Below, one piece after another: positions 20,915 to 32,923 of a DNA stretch of 64,000 bases. Position numbers and translations under genes: made by a program. Positions within the stretch are counted from its first letter, which is position 1, and every line of letters starts with the position of its first letter. Origin of the DNA: Artemia franciscana (Eukaryota; Arthropoda; Branchiopoda; Anostraca; Artemiidae); the NCBI RefSeq assembly GCF_032884065.1, contig NW_027062658.1:1-64000 (forward strand), given 5' to 3'. The notes under the pieces were generated by a model, which ran no database searches, had not been told where the DNA came from, and worked only from the letters and a program-made list of their open reading frames with translations.

Positions 20915-22767
20915 CGTCAGTTCACTCCATAATAGCATTTTGTATAAGACTTTAATTTTACAAGATTATACATATAATACTTATAATGATATCCATGTTT
21001 TCTACATTTTCTTGTTTCTGCTTTGTGTTCTCTTCTTTCCGACTGGTAGTTATAGAATTTAAAGACTTTTTTTTGTCTGTTTGGTATTCTTGTCTGCGCA
21101 ATGTGTGTGTACCCAAGCCATGTCAATCTTCTCTGGTTGACATTATCAGATAAAAATGGCCGATCGCCAAATCACCTATCCTCATTATTCAACGTTCTGT
21201 TTGACAGGCTAGTGTCTATGAAAAAACCTACCGTATTTAGTTGAAAATCAGTATTTTCAAATTTGACGCTTCGGCTTTTTTCCGCGATCCTATTTCACAT
21301 TCATAGAGGAGAACGGAGAGAGCAATACTCAGCCACACATACTTAGATCACTCTGCGAAGTAAAACTGCGCTCAGGTTCCGGATTTTCCTGGTCGAAGAA
21401 GGACGCTCCAATCTGAAAATCTCTTCTGAGGCTCCGGATCTCTTCTAAGGATTCGTTAGCAGGACAGACCATCGAGCAGAGGTATTTAAACGACGGAAAA
21501 TACCCGATCTGACCACAATTAAGAATTTCAGGGGTTTTATCCATCCTTGCCGTTCCCATTGTATTCGGTAGACTTAATTGAAGACAAGTCAAGATTGCCC
21601 TGCCATGATATTGAAAATACCCTAGGATTCTGCCACAGACTCAGCAAGCATTTCCATATCGTAAGCATAGTTAGGTTTTGGTACGGAACATGGTGCACTA
21701 ACTGCGAAACCTTAGTACTTGTTAAGGATTCAAATCGATGATGAAGCTGAACAAGGTTGGTGATAGGACACAGCCTTGACGTACATCCTCCTTGATCGGG
21801 ATTAGACCTGAAAGCTCACCAAAATATGCACAGAGTAGACTGATGTTTTCCTCATGTATATCACTATCTCTCATTAATCACTAGTGGCACCACGATGGAC
21901 CAAAACCAAAGCCAGTGATGAAGTCTCTGAGGATTTGGATTGTTTCCAGCTGGTGTTTGAAAGATTTCCAAGGATCTGTCACAAGCTAAAGATTTGATCA
22001 CAGAAGCCAAAACAGGTTGAAATCAGGTGGGTTTGGTTGCATTCAGCAGTTTTTGGTGTCTCTGCATCTGTTTATGAGTATGATTACGAACAGATTAGTG
22101 GCAATAAGGACAAGGAATATCCCTCGGTGGTTCATACAATCCAATCCCTCCTTTTTTAAGACAGGCGAAGTCTTCCACTTATCGTGCATGTGTTAATTAA
22201 CCCACACTTTGGTGATCAAACTATGATGCTCAACCACTGCCAACTCGGGGAGAGCTTTAAGTAAATCGGCAAGTTTCATACCGACTTCTGGATTCCTGCA
22301 TTGTGTTTAGGACTTGTGTCATCTTGCTTACTTCGTCCTTGGAGGGTTGATCCTGCATACACTTTTACAAACCTGGTTGTTTTAGGGAAGGGGCGGATTC
22401 AGGAGCTTTGGGTAGTTTATTTCGGCTATTACTGAATCTGTGTATTATTAAAACTTTCAAATATACTAACTCTTTTTCAATACATTACTTACTGTTGATG
22501 AGTATTCCACCCCGTCCCTTGCCTTGAGCAAGGTGATGGTTGTTTGCTTCTTTTTCTAAGTATATTCTCCAAGTCACTGATAGAGGTTTCGTCTATTGTT
22601 CCGTTGAGCAGCTCATTCCACATTGGTGAAAACATCAGACCAGTAAGTTTATTTATCAGCTCTTATCAATTTGCTATATTCTTTTTACAGCACTTTGCAG
22701 GTGGTGAAATCTTGTTGGTCACATCTTTCTTCTTAGCAGAGAGTGTGGCTGTTCTATTGAGATTCGT
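20915..22767 (-). pseudogene. LINE L2 relic: linker, RT and C-terminal region
   Basis: Reading down the minus strand from 22767: the linker with SAKKKDVTNKI; ADLLKALPELAVVEHHSLIT and DKWKTSPVL (about 22320-22160), the start of the RT domain; NHRGIFLVLIATNLFVI (about 22110); VRQGCVLSPTLFSFIID (about 21790-21735), a diagnostic RT box; FKYLCSMVCPANESLEEI (about 21490-21430); and RRLTWLGYTHIAQTRIP near 21100, the usual C-terminal motif. Frameshifts and stops interrupt it throughout, and the YADD region is lost. It is a dead non-LTR retrotransposon, related in style to the CFDP2-like EN-RT group. Confidence 0.65.
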
Positions 22768-22780
22768 CTTTTCTCATATC

Positions 22781-23175
22781 TAGTAGTGTTAGGATAGGAT
22801 TTTTTTCTATGTATAACTCTTTAATGTTGAATTTTTCAAACATTATTTGATATATTTGAGCAAAACTGGGTGATTTTCTGGGGATATCTGCAGCTTATGG
22901 TCAAAAATATACCCCCATATCTTCTCTAAATTGTCATAATCTTTCACAATCCCATTTTTTACCGGATAATTGGCAGTCAAAATATCTCTTCTTTCTTCAA
23001 ATTCCCTACCTAAGTGAATATTTTGACTGTATTTAGGCTGCTCAATTTTCCTTCCAACGACAACAGGAAAAATAGTTTGGGCTTCCATTTGCAGTGGATT
23101 GGCAAAACCAGCTAAAATAGTTTTAGATCTATTTTCTATTACAACTGGAATATCACAATTCATAATTTTCATTTT
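22781..23175 (-). pseudogene. Actin-like gene fragment (N-terminal part)
   Basis: About 115 codons match the first part of the actin-like gene at 33999-35150 nearly base for base: IPVVIENRSKTILAGFANPL, PVVVGR, REFEERRDIL, KDYDNLEKIWGYIFDHKLQ and ISPENHPVLL. A deletion of about 40 bp after HPVLL shifts the frame, and homology stops at 22781, where the L2 relic begins. The start MNCDIPVV keeps an NCD word that the full-length copy lacks. It is a truncated duplicate. Confidence 0.8.
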
Positions 23176-23824
23176 TGAGTAGAATGACTTAATACCTGAC
23201 AAAGTGTGGTAAATGGACTGTTTTTTCTAATCTTTGAATTTTTAATATTAATATTAGTTTTATATAAAAGTTAGTTGAACACATAGGCTGTATTATTCCA
23301 ATATTTTTGGATTTTAGCAATATATTGATAAATCTAGTAGTTTCATTAAGATATAAATATTTCTCAGGTTATAAAAGGTCTACAAAAAATCTGGATAACA
23401 AAAAACTTAACAAAAAATATCAAAAGGATACAATCAAACACAAACAATCAAAAGGATAACAAAAAAATCTGATTGGTGAACTTAAACTAGAGTAATTCAT
23501 AAAATTTATAATATTGAACGAACTCTAATCTATAATAACTGATATCTTTAATGTAAATCTTCATAAATGGTGTCAGTCAAGGGGATTTCATATAGGAGAT
23601 TTCATTTCTTTCGGATAACATCCATGCTTACATTTAGACAAATTGTGTAACTAGTTTAAACCAAGATTGAAATAACGCTTCTCTCCCACGTGGCTTTGAG
23701 CCAATATTGTGATTTTTTTTCGAATGGTGAAAAAAAGTCTTTTTGCTAATTGACGATACTGGATCAAATCAAGGAGTGATAAAGGTTTTACATTTTGCAC
23801 TTTGATAAGTTTATAAGGGTGTAA

Positions 23825-24920
23825 ATGGCAGTCCAAACACGAGAGGCCGAGAAAATGCAAAGTGCCAAGTTCTTGCAATAAATTAATTTTAAACTGGATT
23901 TATTACCGGTGCTTTCGCAGAGAGTTAATACGATTCCTGAACTTTCGGATAGCATTGATGCCATACAAGTATAGTTAAGTAACATTATTACGCAGTTATC
24001 TACCAATGCTAAGACAAATGATGAAATTAAAAAAGAGCTGGAAAATGTGAAATCTAACCTAGGAGTCCCTTGTGAACGAGCCAACAAGTTCGAAGCAGAG
24101 CAGAAACAAAAGAATTTAATCTTCTATAATTACACCCCTCAACAACTTGGCGATTATGCTCTGAAGCAAGAAATAACGGGGTTAATAAATCGAACTATGC
24201 CGTCTCTCGGAATAAATCGAAGTGATATACGTGACATTTTTAGATTGAAATCAGGGCCGATAGTAGTAAAGCTTAACTTGGTTGAAATCAGAAACTATAT
24301 TTTAAGAAACAGCTCCGTATTAAGAAGGTTTGGTTTATTGGCGGCTCCGGATTACACAGCTATACAAAGGGAGGCCCGTAAACATTTAAAGGAAATGTTG
24401 AATCCTGCGCAAAATGATGGCCGTGATGCAAAATTACGAGGTGACAAACTATTTATGGAAGGCCGAATATTGAAGCATGATGGAAATTCAATAGTCGAGA
24501 TTAAGCGTAATTTCAAGCCTGTACAAAATTCTGGTCCACCCTTTAGTGCTAGGCTCCCAAATGATCCCAATAATATTCTGGTGAGGCTAGTTAGTGATGC
24601 CAGTGATAGTGATACTGAGATATTAGTACCATCGACCAGCACTCCTCAGGCAGTATCGACAGCTAAAAGACCTACTAGTGCTATTGTCAGCCCAAATGAC
24701 TTGTTTCGACCAGGTACTCATAATATAGTACCCAAAGGAAGCCATTCGCCAAGACAGTAGTTTAATGAAAGACATCGTGGTGGTTTTTCACGTGATTTTT
24801 ATGACAATAAACACCGAAGTGAGTTAGCGGATATAAATAACCGCAACGTGAGTATTATTATGTTGCCTTTCCCCCGACTAAGACTAGTAACGAGCAATCT
24901 CAATCAAAGGCTAGTGATGT
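23825..24920 (+). pseudogene. LINE L1 ORF1 region, copy A
   Basis: It encodes the same protein as 35816-36940: a predicted coiled coil, then an RNA-binding-like core (NLIFYNYTPQQLGDYALKQE, DIRDIFRLKSGPIVVKLN, RNSSVLRRFGLLAAPDYTAI), then a Ser/Pro-rich tail. The likely role is LINE RNP formation. Compared with copy B there are in-frame stops at about 23878 (TAA), 23972 (TAG) and 24758 (TAG), and one base is missing near 24842. It is not translatable as a whole. Confidence 0.7.
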
Positions 24921-24924
24921 TAAC

Positions 24925-27900
24925 GTGCTAACAGAAGGCGTAGAAATAGAGGATATAGAGGGCCATATACTGAGTCTAATGTCATGGAACATACAAGGAT
25001 TACGTGATAAGTTGACCTATTTATATGACGATTTATTTTCGTTTGATGTGATTTCGCTTATTGAAACATGGAACGATTGTTCTCCTATATCACCTCTCCC
25101 CGGGTATTTCGTTGAACAGACCGTGCGTAATGTAGCAAGAAATAATAGACATTATGGTGGCATTTTGGTTTTGGTTAAAGCATCTGCTATTAACGGCTAT
25201 GAGAGAATTAGTAGTAGATCTGAAAACTTGCTTTGGCTGTCTTTTCATTTGAAATGTGGGAAGCAATTAATTTTGGGTGTAGTGTATATGCCTCCTCAGA
25301 ATAGTTCGTACAATCGAGAAAATACTTGGGAGATTTTAGGAGAAGAATTTTCGTTAATACAAGAAAGTTATAAAGATCTGGATTGTGTGTTAATGGGGGA
25401 TTTCAATGCTTATACCGGCCTGAAGGCTGAGATCCCAGATATGTTGATCCCAGATTTAGGTGATTTTGTCCCAATTTGTTGTAGAATACCACGAAACAAC
25501 AAGGATGAAAAAATAAAAATAAATGTATGGTGGAGAAAGCTCCTAGCGTTTTGTGGGGAACATGGTCTGATGATTGCGAATGGTAGGTTTGGGAATGATA
25601 ATGGTAGGGGCGACTTCACTTGCCTTTCGGGTCCAACTCAAAGTGTTGTAGATTATGTGCTAATTAATACGCAATTTGTACCTGAATCAATAAATACGGG
25701 AGTATTAGATTTAGTTGGATCTGATCATAGAGCTATTATGCTTGAGGTGAAGATTGGGCAGTTCGTGAACCACAGTTCACGAGTAAGAAATTTCTATAAT
25801 GCGGATTATACAAAAATAGGTTTAGAAAAACGAATTAGAAATGATTTAACAGATAAAGATATTTAGATATTTAGAACGGAGCTCTTGGACTCGCATGTAA
25901 AAAATAAGTTGAAAGCGTTAGAAGACAATGAAAAAGATGCACATAGTGTAATTATGCTGGTAAATGAAATAATGGGCAGTTGTGCAGAATCATGTGGCCT
26001 GACTAAAAAATTAAAAAAGGATGAGGGTTATTTTGACTTGGATTGCAAGTTAATGAAAGAAGAAGCAAAATATTTATTAAATCGTTTGAATGAATTTGAT
26101 AGCGCGGAAGATCAAAGTCTAAAATTGGCTAAATATAAAGATAAAAGAAGAGAATATAAAAGTTTAATAAAAAGAAAAAAAAGAATACGAGAATAAGAAG
26201 AAACTGGATATTTTGCTGATGATTTTAGAAATAAAGATTTTAAAAAGCTTTGGGGCTATATAAAGCATAGATGGAGAAATGTTAATACCCAGACTGTTCC
26301 GGAAGCTGATTCATGGCCAGATTACATAAATGATTTAGAAGGTGTTTGTGCAGATCATCAGGAGGTAGCGCATACCCCAGAGATGGTTATTTATCCCATG
26401 AGAGAACATGATTACGATTTAGTGGGTGATGTGAATAGCCAAGAGATTACGTCAATATTTAAGAATTTAAAAGGTGGTACTGCTGCGGGTGTTGATGGTA
26501 TACCAATATTGTTATTTAAGAGTTTTCTTTCCATTTTGATACCGATAATTGTTCTTCTTTGTAATAAGGTGTTAAGGTCAGGGCAATTTCCAAGCGCTTG
26601 GAAGACATCATTGTTTATACCACTTTTTAAGAGAGGAGACCCGAAGGCTCATGGAAATTATCGTTTAATTGCGCTTGTCCCTGCTTTAAGTAAGGTTTTG
26701 GAGAAAATATTAGATACCAGGCTTCCCAATTGGTTAAATAAAAATAATTTAATGCATGAGGAACAAGGAGGTTTCAGGACAGGGTATGAAACGACAGATA
26801 GTGTGTTTATTTTGAAGGCATTAATAGATAAATATGGAAAGGATAAAACTTGTCTTTATGTGGGATTTCTGGATCTCCATAAGGCTTTTGATAGTGTCGA
26901 CAGAGAGTTATTGAAGGATGACATGCTAAATATTGGCCTTCCCCATTCATTTGTCAGATTGATAGTGAGCATGTATACTTGTGTGAGTGGAATCATTCAA
27001 GTTGGTAATAGGTTTTCGAAGCTTTTTGATATTAAGCGGGGAGTAAAAAAGGGCAGCACCCTTTCACCTAAGTCGTCATCTTCTTCATCATCCCCTGAAA
27101 GCTCCAGCTTAATACCCTAAGGTGTTTCTAAGATACATCCTTTTTAGGGTGTATCTTGCTAAATTACATGCTAAATATTGGCCTTCCAATTCATTTATTA
27201 GATTGATAGTGAGCATGTATACTTGTGAGAGTGGAAACATTCAAGTTGGTAATAGGTTTTCGAAGCTTTTTGATATTAAGCGGGGAGTAAAACAGGGCAG
27301 CACCCTTTCACCTAAGTTGTTTAATATTTTATTAATGATGTTGTTAATTTTATAGAGAATAGATGGGCTCCGAAAGTAAGCCTAGGGACTCAAAAACTAT
27401 CTCTCTTATTATTTGCAGATGATATTGCTTTGGTGGCTAATAAACCGCAAGATCTACAGACTCTTTTGAATCTCATAGAAGAATATTTGCATATAAAAAA
27501 GTTAAGGCTGAATACTGAATAGAGCTAAGTTATTATTTTAAAAAAAAGGAAGGTTGGGGACGATGAAAAATATACATTTAAATTTAATAATAAGGAACTA
27601 TTTATAAGTAAAAGAATAAAATATTTAGGCTTTATCTTATCGAAAAATGGAAGCCTAAGGAGTCAGATTGATGAAATAATTAAGAGAGGTAGGGTGGCCA
27701 TGTCAGTTATATTTAGAAACCCGACGATAATGGGGATCAAAAACCTAAAAATGCATAAAAGAATATTTAACACAAAAATTTTACCCGTGATAGAATATGG
27801 AGCGGAGATTTGGGGTGGAGAAACGGTGCAGCAACTGGAGTCCCTTCAGCTCCAGTATTATAAAAGAGTGTTTGGTCTACATCAGACAACTCATTCACAG

Positions 27901-28083
27901 ATTCTGAAAGGTGATATGGGCCTGTTTTCTTTAAAGCTACGTAGGTATATTTTAATGCTTAGATTCTGGTTGAAGTTAACTAAGAGTAATGAAGATAGAC
28001 TAGTAAGAGTGGCATATGAAGAGATGATGAAATGTGGTTTAAAAACCTCGTGGCCATCCCAAATTCGGAATGAGAAAAAGTAG
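24925..28083 (+). pseudogene. LINE L1 endonuclease-reverse transcriptase, copy A
   Basis: Residues MSWNIQGLRDKL, LIETW, GVVYMPPQ, LMGDFNAYTG, VDYVLI and GSDHRAI are the APE endonuclease motifs, including catalytic N, E, D, N and SDH. The RT follows from about 26440: GVDGIPILLFKS, NYRLIALVPALSKVLEKIL, EEQGGFRTGYETTDSVF, FLDLHKAFDSVDRELL and, after an insertion, LLFADDIALVANKP (about 27401-27440). The end has MHKRIFNTKILPVIEYGAEI. Stops lie at 25864-25866 and 26194-26196, a partial duplication at 27074-27322 breaks the palm, and further frameshifts follow. Confidence 0.75.
26919..27322 (+). repeat. Partial tandem duplication inside L1 RT
   Basis: The stretch with VRLIVSMYTCVSGIIQVGNR (26919-27073) recurs at about 27166-27322 with few differences. 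Between them is about 90 bp of unrelated sequence containing a TCTTCTTCATCATC run. The second copy reads KQGSTLSP where the first reads KKGSTLSP. The first copy is therefore the broken one. Confidence 0.7.
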
Positions 28084-28250
28084 GAATGCCTTATTTATGG
28101 AATAATGGTCTTTGCTTGTTTGTTATTTATTTATATTTGTGTGTTTATATGGCCCACGGGTTTTTGAAATACACCTATCTCTCTATCTATCTATAGAAGT
28201 CATTAATAAAAGTTTAGTTTACACTTTAAATTGAGAAATGTGTAAGAATA

Positions 28251-28322
28251 GCTTGCGTCAGGAATTAAACCTTTGCCTTTCAGAGTCGAATTCCAACACA
28301 ATATCCACTGCACAACACAAGC
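28251..28322 (-). ncRNA. tRNA-like sequence (pseudogene or SINE head)
   Basis: On the minus strand 72 nt begin GCTTGTG and end CGCAAGC, a full 7-bp acceptor stem with one G-T pair. There is a D-arm-like GCAGTGGATATTG, an anticodon-loop-like ACTCTGA and a B-box-like GGTTTAATTCC. The T-arm stem is weak and the anticodon stem imperfect, so a decayed tRNA or SINE is more likely than a functional gene. Confidence 0.4.
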
Positions 28323-29150
28323 TTTGAATATCGAATTTCAAAACAGTTTATGATATACTTTACAATACAAAATGAACGTTTATTCATTCGGGTTGCAGCG
28401 GAAGCTAATTTCTTGTCAATAATAACCTTAATATTAAAACAAAACACACTTTTTGAAAACTCACATAAAGTTTATTATAAAAGACTATTTACTAACTTTA
28501 ATAGACAGTATTGGTGAATAAATTAAAATTAACACCGACAGAAATAACTTCATGTAATAATTCAAACTCAGAACAACAAAAATCACTATTAAAGAATAAA
28601 TACAACCCAAAATAAAATGACATTAAGTATAGCATCATAGAATATAAAATACAACAGTTATTAATGTAAATAAATGAATAAATCTTAAATCAAAGAAAAA
28701 AATTAATGCTATTATCAAACTTAAAACGAATAAAAATCACTAAAAACAAGATTTTGTCTACTGATTTTTTCCCTGAATGTAAAAGTTTAAGACCTACAGA
28801 GTTAATTGTCCATTACTGAAGAACTAAAATAATTAAATAGCCCATAACTCCTATAAAAATAGAATCAGATCAAAACAAGAAGTAAAATATTAGAACCACC
28901 TTGTTCGTAACCCCTATACAACAAACTTATCATCCCTTGGCTTCAACTAAAAGCAAATATATCGGCTTGCAAATCAAGATAAGATTTTCATAGTTAGTCA
29001 AGCCAAATAAATTTAAGTTTCTTACGCAGGAATTACGCAAGGGATAGGACGTGATCGTGTCTTACTAGGTTGCAAGCTACAGCCTAAACCAGAATTCAAA
29101 GCTACGGGTTCAATCTGGGTCACCATTTGTAATGCAGTAAACCTCTCCTT
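28323..29150. repeat. AT-rich foldback-related sequence
   Basis: Positions 28540-28830 share CACTATTAAAGAATAAAT, CAACCCAAAATAAAA and AAACAAGATTTTGTCTACTG with the left arm of the foldback at 53107-54262 (53190-53560). The rest is anonymous. A B-box-like GGTTCAATCTGGG at about 29108 hints at another decayed SINE. Confidence 0.4.
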
Positions 29151-30672
29151 TGTGTAATTTCAATATAACTATCTTCTTCAAAATAGTGTCTTGCGTTAGT
29201 TCAAATTTGCCATCAATATTCTCTTAAATTTTACCATCATAAACAAAGCCTTAAAAGTCCTATTATAACAGTTGTTTTGGTGGTTGTAAAAGTAGTTGTA
29301 GTGTCTTTTGTATTAGTGGTGGTAGTTGTGGTATTAGTACCAGCATTAGTTGAGTATAGTATATATATATATAATGTCCTTGTGTTTAGTCAAACATTGC
29401 TTTCATGATGCCCCAAGGGTTTCACCTTAAAACTCGAAATCATCCCAAAATAGTGTATAAATTCACTTTTGACATTTTTTTTTTAGATCTTTTTCACCAT
29501 AATACTCTGAGTCATACAATGTGTTGCAATTAAAGCAGTAATTTGAGTAGTTCGGTTGCAGTAGCAGCATAAGGAAAAAGAAGACATAGTATTAGTGTTT
29601 CTAATATGCCCTTTTGACTATTTGTTTGCACCCAGTGTATTTTAGTTCATTTCAAATTCCCCCTCTATATTTTTTTAAATTTTCACAGTCATACTTATAG
29701 CCTTAATTGTACTAGTACAATAGTAGTAGTGGCAGTAGTAGGAAGAGCTGCAGCAGTGATAGAGTTGAAACATTAGTAGTAACAGTAGTATTATCGGTAT
29801 TAATAGCAGTCTTAATAGGTACATTTTGACTTTTTATACTCTGAACATCCATCTCATGTTGCCCCTGAAGTTTCTTCATCATATGATATGCTGTTCCAAA
29901 AATATTACTGATTTTCCTATTTGAACTATCTGTGTACAAATAATTTATTTTAATCTAGTTCAAATTTCCCCTCAAGACACCTCAGATTTTTTTCCAGTAT
30001 CCTCAGTTTTCTAGTTCTTGATACAGAAGTTGTAGTTTTAGTGAAAGTAGTGGTAGTAGTAATAGTACTTATGGTAGCAGTAAAAGCAGCAGTAGTTGTA
30101 GTAGTATTAGCGTGCAAATATTGCATTTTGGTCAATTGATAATCTCCTTTATTATTTTCTAAGAATTCTAAATTAATATACTCAGTCATTCCGGAGTTAC
30201 ACCTTTTTGTCCACCCATATATGCATAAAGTGCTACGATTTAGTTCAAAACTGCCCTTGACATTCCCTAAAAGACTCATCTTAGCTTTATATTATGTAAT
30301 ATTAGAAGTAAAACTTGGAAAGATAGTTACATAGAATGAAATAATGTTTCAAGGGGTTTAAATGACCTCTAGACCCTAGTAACAGAAATATTAGAAGGAA
30401 ATCAAATTCTTATAAAAAACTAAATGATAACATGCATTATGATAAAAAGATTAGAATTTGAATTGGAAAATAATTTGGAAAAGTTAGCTGGCGAGCCATC
30501 TACTTCTCAAAGTCCAAAGCAAACCATAACAAACTATGTTTTAGTACAAAACTCTCCTCGACATTCCCTGAAAGACTCCTCTTTGTGGTTTTCGTGTTTT
30601 GGGAAAGTAGGAGTTAAACATTCTAAGATATTTATATATAATGCAAAAATGTTTCTAGGGGTTTTTAAGTAA
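29150..30672 (-). repeat. Diverged tandem repeat of about 300 bp
   Basis: Words such as TAGTTCAAATTTGCC recur near 29190, 29644, 29955, 30240 and 30541, each followed by AGTAGTAG runs. Reverse complemented they match the units at 12.1-13.3 kb: CTTTCAGGGAATGT, GAACTAAA and ACACT(G/A)(G/T)GTGCA. It is a dispersed, old repeat family. The short frames inside (for example 30424-30672) are chance. Confidence 0.5.
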
Positions 30673-30889
30673 AAAATTAGCTCTAAACTAAGTAACTTAA
30701 ATGTTAGAAAAATATGAGACTTTTATCGAAAACTGAATTGTAATACGAATGAAAACACCACATGCTAAATTTTTTTTTTTACGAGATAATCTAAAAATAT
30801 ATCTTTTGATAAGTATGGTTTCTTGGCTATTGTGCCATATCCAACCGACTTTGTTCGGTTACCAGTCATCTCACTATATTATCAAGACA

Positions 30890-31740
30890 TAAAACTATGA
30901 AGCTTAACCACTGCAAACTCTGGGAGAGCTTTAAGTAAATCGGTGAGTTTCATACCGACTTCTGGATTCCTGCATTGTGTTTAGGACTTGTGTCATCTTG
31001 GTTACTTCGTCCTTGAAGGGTTGATCCTACATACACTTTTACAAACCTGGTTGTTTTTGGGAGGGGGCGGATTCAGGAGCTTTAGGTAGTTTATTTCGGC
31101 TATTACTGAATCTGTGTATTATTAAAACTTTCAAATATACTAACTCTTTTTCAATACATTACTTACTGTTGATGAGTATTCCACCCCGTCCCTCGAGGCG
31201 AGGTGATGGTTGTTTGCTTCTTTTTCTAAGTATTCTCCAAGTCACTGATAGAGGTTTCGTGTATTGTTCCGTTGAGCAGCTCATTCCACATTGGTGAAAA
31301 CATCAGACCAGTAAGTTTATTTATCAGCTCTTATCAATTTGCTATATTCTTTTTACAGCACTTTGCATGTGGCGAAATCTTGTTGGTCACATCTTTCTTC
31401 TTAGCAGAGAGTGTGGCTGTTCTATTGAGATTCGTTACTTCGTTTTCCGCTTGAAAAACCCTTGTTTGTTCTCGGCAGCTTCATTGACGTTATCTTTGAA
31501 TTCGAGGCATTTCTTTTCAACCTTGGTCTCGGGGTAGTTGGGGTCCACACTTTTTTCTTCAAGGTCACGTTGGAGGGTAGCAAAGCGCTTCAAAATTTCA
31601 AACATAAATGCTCCTTTGTGCTCATCTACTTTAGCCTCGACACGTCAATTTTCCTACTGGGAATAGTATTCTACTTTGTGAATTGTGTGTGCATTTCGAT
31701 CATGTGCCAGCACCTCTTTGCACCTTCGAGTCCGAAATAA
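30890..31740 (-). pseudogene. LINE L2 fragment, endonuclease-RT linker
   Basis: Positions 30890-31437 duplicate 22222-22767. Beyond 31437 the minus strand continues with ENEVTNLNRTATLSAKKKDV, LEFKDNVNEAAENKQGF and MFEILKRFATLQRDLEEKS. The last resembles the F-LQ-DLEEK linker between endonuclease and RT in CFDP2-like LINEs. The frame shifts at about 31457. It supplies the part of L2 that is missing upstream of the break in the copy at 20915-22767. Confidence 0.5.
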
Positions 31741-31944
31741 TAGTTTTCCACCACTAGGATATAAGCAGCTAGTCTATTTAGACCTTTACTCTTCCGTTAA
31801 GGCATTCCAGTTCTAAGTTTGAGATGGTCTGTATCGAATTCAGGTGGTGCATTGCCACAGCAGGATTGTTCTGCATTGTACATTATATAAACCTGTTTAA
31901 ATTCATACACCTACTCCCGAGGCCACGATTGCTGATTGCTTATT

Positions 31945-32187
31945 CAGTGTTCGAAAACTTGTCACCTATTCTGGCATTCACATTACATCCAACTAAAGAA
32001 GCAAATGGGATTGTTGTAGACTGTCGCGATGATGTCACAAATGTTTCACTAGTCTACAACGGTCATATCCTTTTAAAGGATTGTTTAAGTTTAAATCCTG
32101 GAGATCAAGATTTGACAAATAATTTGGAGCAATTATTAATGAATTCACACAGAAGTGTCCATTTTAAATCGGATATGGTTCGTGGGT
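31945..32187 (+). pseudogene. Actin-like fragment, opposite strand, more diverged
   Basis: About 75 codons match the middle of the actin-like gene: PILAFTLHPTKEANGIVVDC, RDDVTNVSLVYNGHILLKDC, PGDQDLTNNLEQLLMNSH and HFKSDMVRG. It contains the second phosphate loop (VDCRDDVTN, with R in place of a conserved G). It is visibly less similar to 33999-35150 than the fragment at 22781 is, so it is an older or separate duplicate. Homology stops at about 32187. Confidence 0.7.
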
Positions 32188-32356
32188 CGTTGGGCAAATT
32201 TGAAAACTAGCGAGAGACCTTCGCTTCCCATAGCAAAAAATAAAAAACCGAAAACCCACAAAAATACGAAATATAATATTAGATGTGCCTTTTTCAAAAC
32301 CCTCATATAGGAAACTTGCAGCTCCTTGGCTCGAATAACAAGGAAAATCTATTGAC
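32188..32356. other. No recognisable feature
   Basis: A short AT-rich junction lies between the actin-like fragment and the Helitron helicase tail. It has no gene. Confidence 0.35.
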
Positions 32357-32659
32357 ATGAAAAACAGGCCTTCCGAGGGTGAGGCTGTTCTTATTCCTCG
32401 CATACTTATGACTCCAACAGATCTTTCGTTTCAATTTAAAAGATTGCAACTCCCAATTCGATTAGTATTTTCAATTACCATCAACAAAACTCAAGCGCAA
32501 TCATTAGAAAAACATGGTATAGATTTTAACACGGATTGTTTTTCCAATGGACAATTATATGTTGCATGCTCAAGAGTCGGTAAACCGGACAATCTGTTTA
32601 TATGCACAGACAATGGAACTGCAAAGAATGTTGTATATCCACAAGTTTTACGCAGTTAA
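32357..32659 (+). pseudogene. Helitron helicase C-terminal fragment
   Basis: About 97 codons encode EGEAVLIPRILMTPTDLSFQ, FKRLQLPIRLVFSITINKTQ, SLEKHGIDFNTDCFSNGQLY and VACSRVGKPDNLF, the last motif block of the PIF1-type helicase. The frame is open to its natural stop. It is closely related to 43960-44252 but lacks everything upstream. It is a Helitron relic. Confidence 0.8.
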
Positions 32660-32784
32660 GAATTAGAACATATCTGTCGTTCTACATAAGAGAATCCATA
32701 TATAGAAGCCTGCTGCGTGCCGCTAGATGGGTCCAGGCGATGAAGTCACCTGGTCCCAGGTAGTTTTCATATTACTGTTTAATT

Positions 32785-32922
32785 CAATATAGTGTCTTGT
32801 GTTAGTTCAAATTTGCCATCAAACTTCTCTCAAATTTTAATTCATAAACATGGTCTTAAAAGTACTATTATAACATTAATTTTGGTGGTAGTAAAAGTAG
32901 TTGCAATTTTAGTGTTGTAGAA
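32785..32922. repeat. Copy of 29.1-kb repeat unit
   Basis: GTGTCTTGTGTTAGTTCAAA, TTTGCCATCAAACTTCTC and TTTTGGTGGTAGTAAAAGTA match 29180-29300 in direct orientation. It ends exactly where the L3 homology begins. Confidence 0.6.
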
Positions 32923-32923
32923 A

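Larger units (their letters stand above)
23220..28200 (+). mobile_element. LINE L1, copy A (nearly full length, dead)
   Basis: A non-LTR retrotransposon with a 5' untranslated region (23220-23824), an ORF1 part, an APE endonuclease, a reverse transcriptase and a C-terminal region. The 3' end has TGGCCCACGGGTTTTTGAAA and then a CTAT microsatellite (about 28180-28196), the style of CR1/Jockey-group tails. It is inactivated by several stops, one frameshift and an internal partial duplication. A second copy of its 5' half lies at 35190-37383. Confidence 0.75.

Noticed and set aside
31311-31362. A mini-intron GTAAGTTT...TTTTTACAG on the plus strand (also at 22640)
   Set aside because: The surrounding sequence reads as LINE L2 on the minus strand, so the splice-like pair is probably chance.
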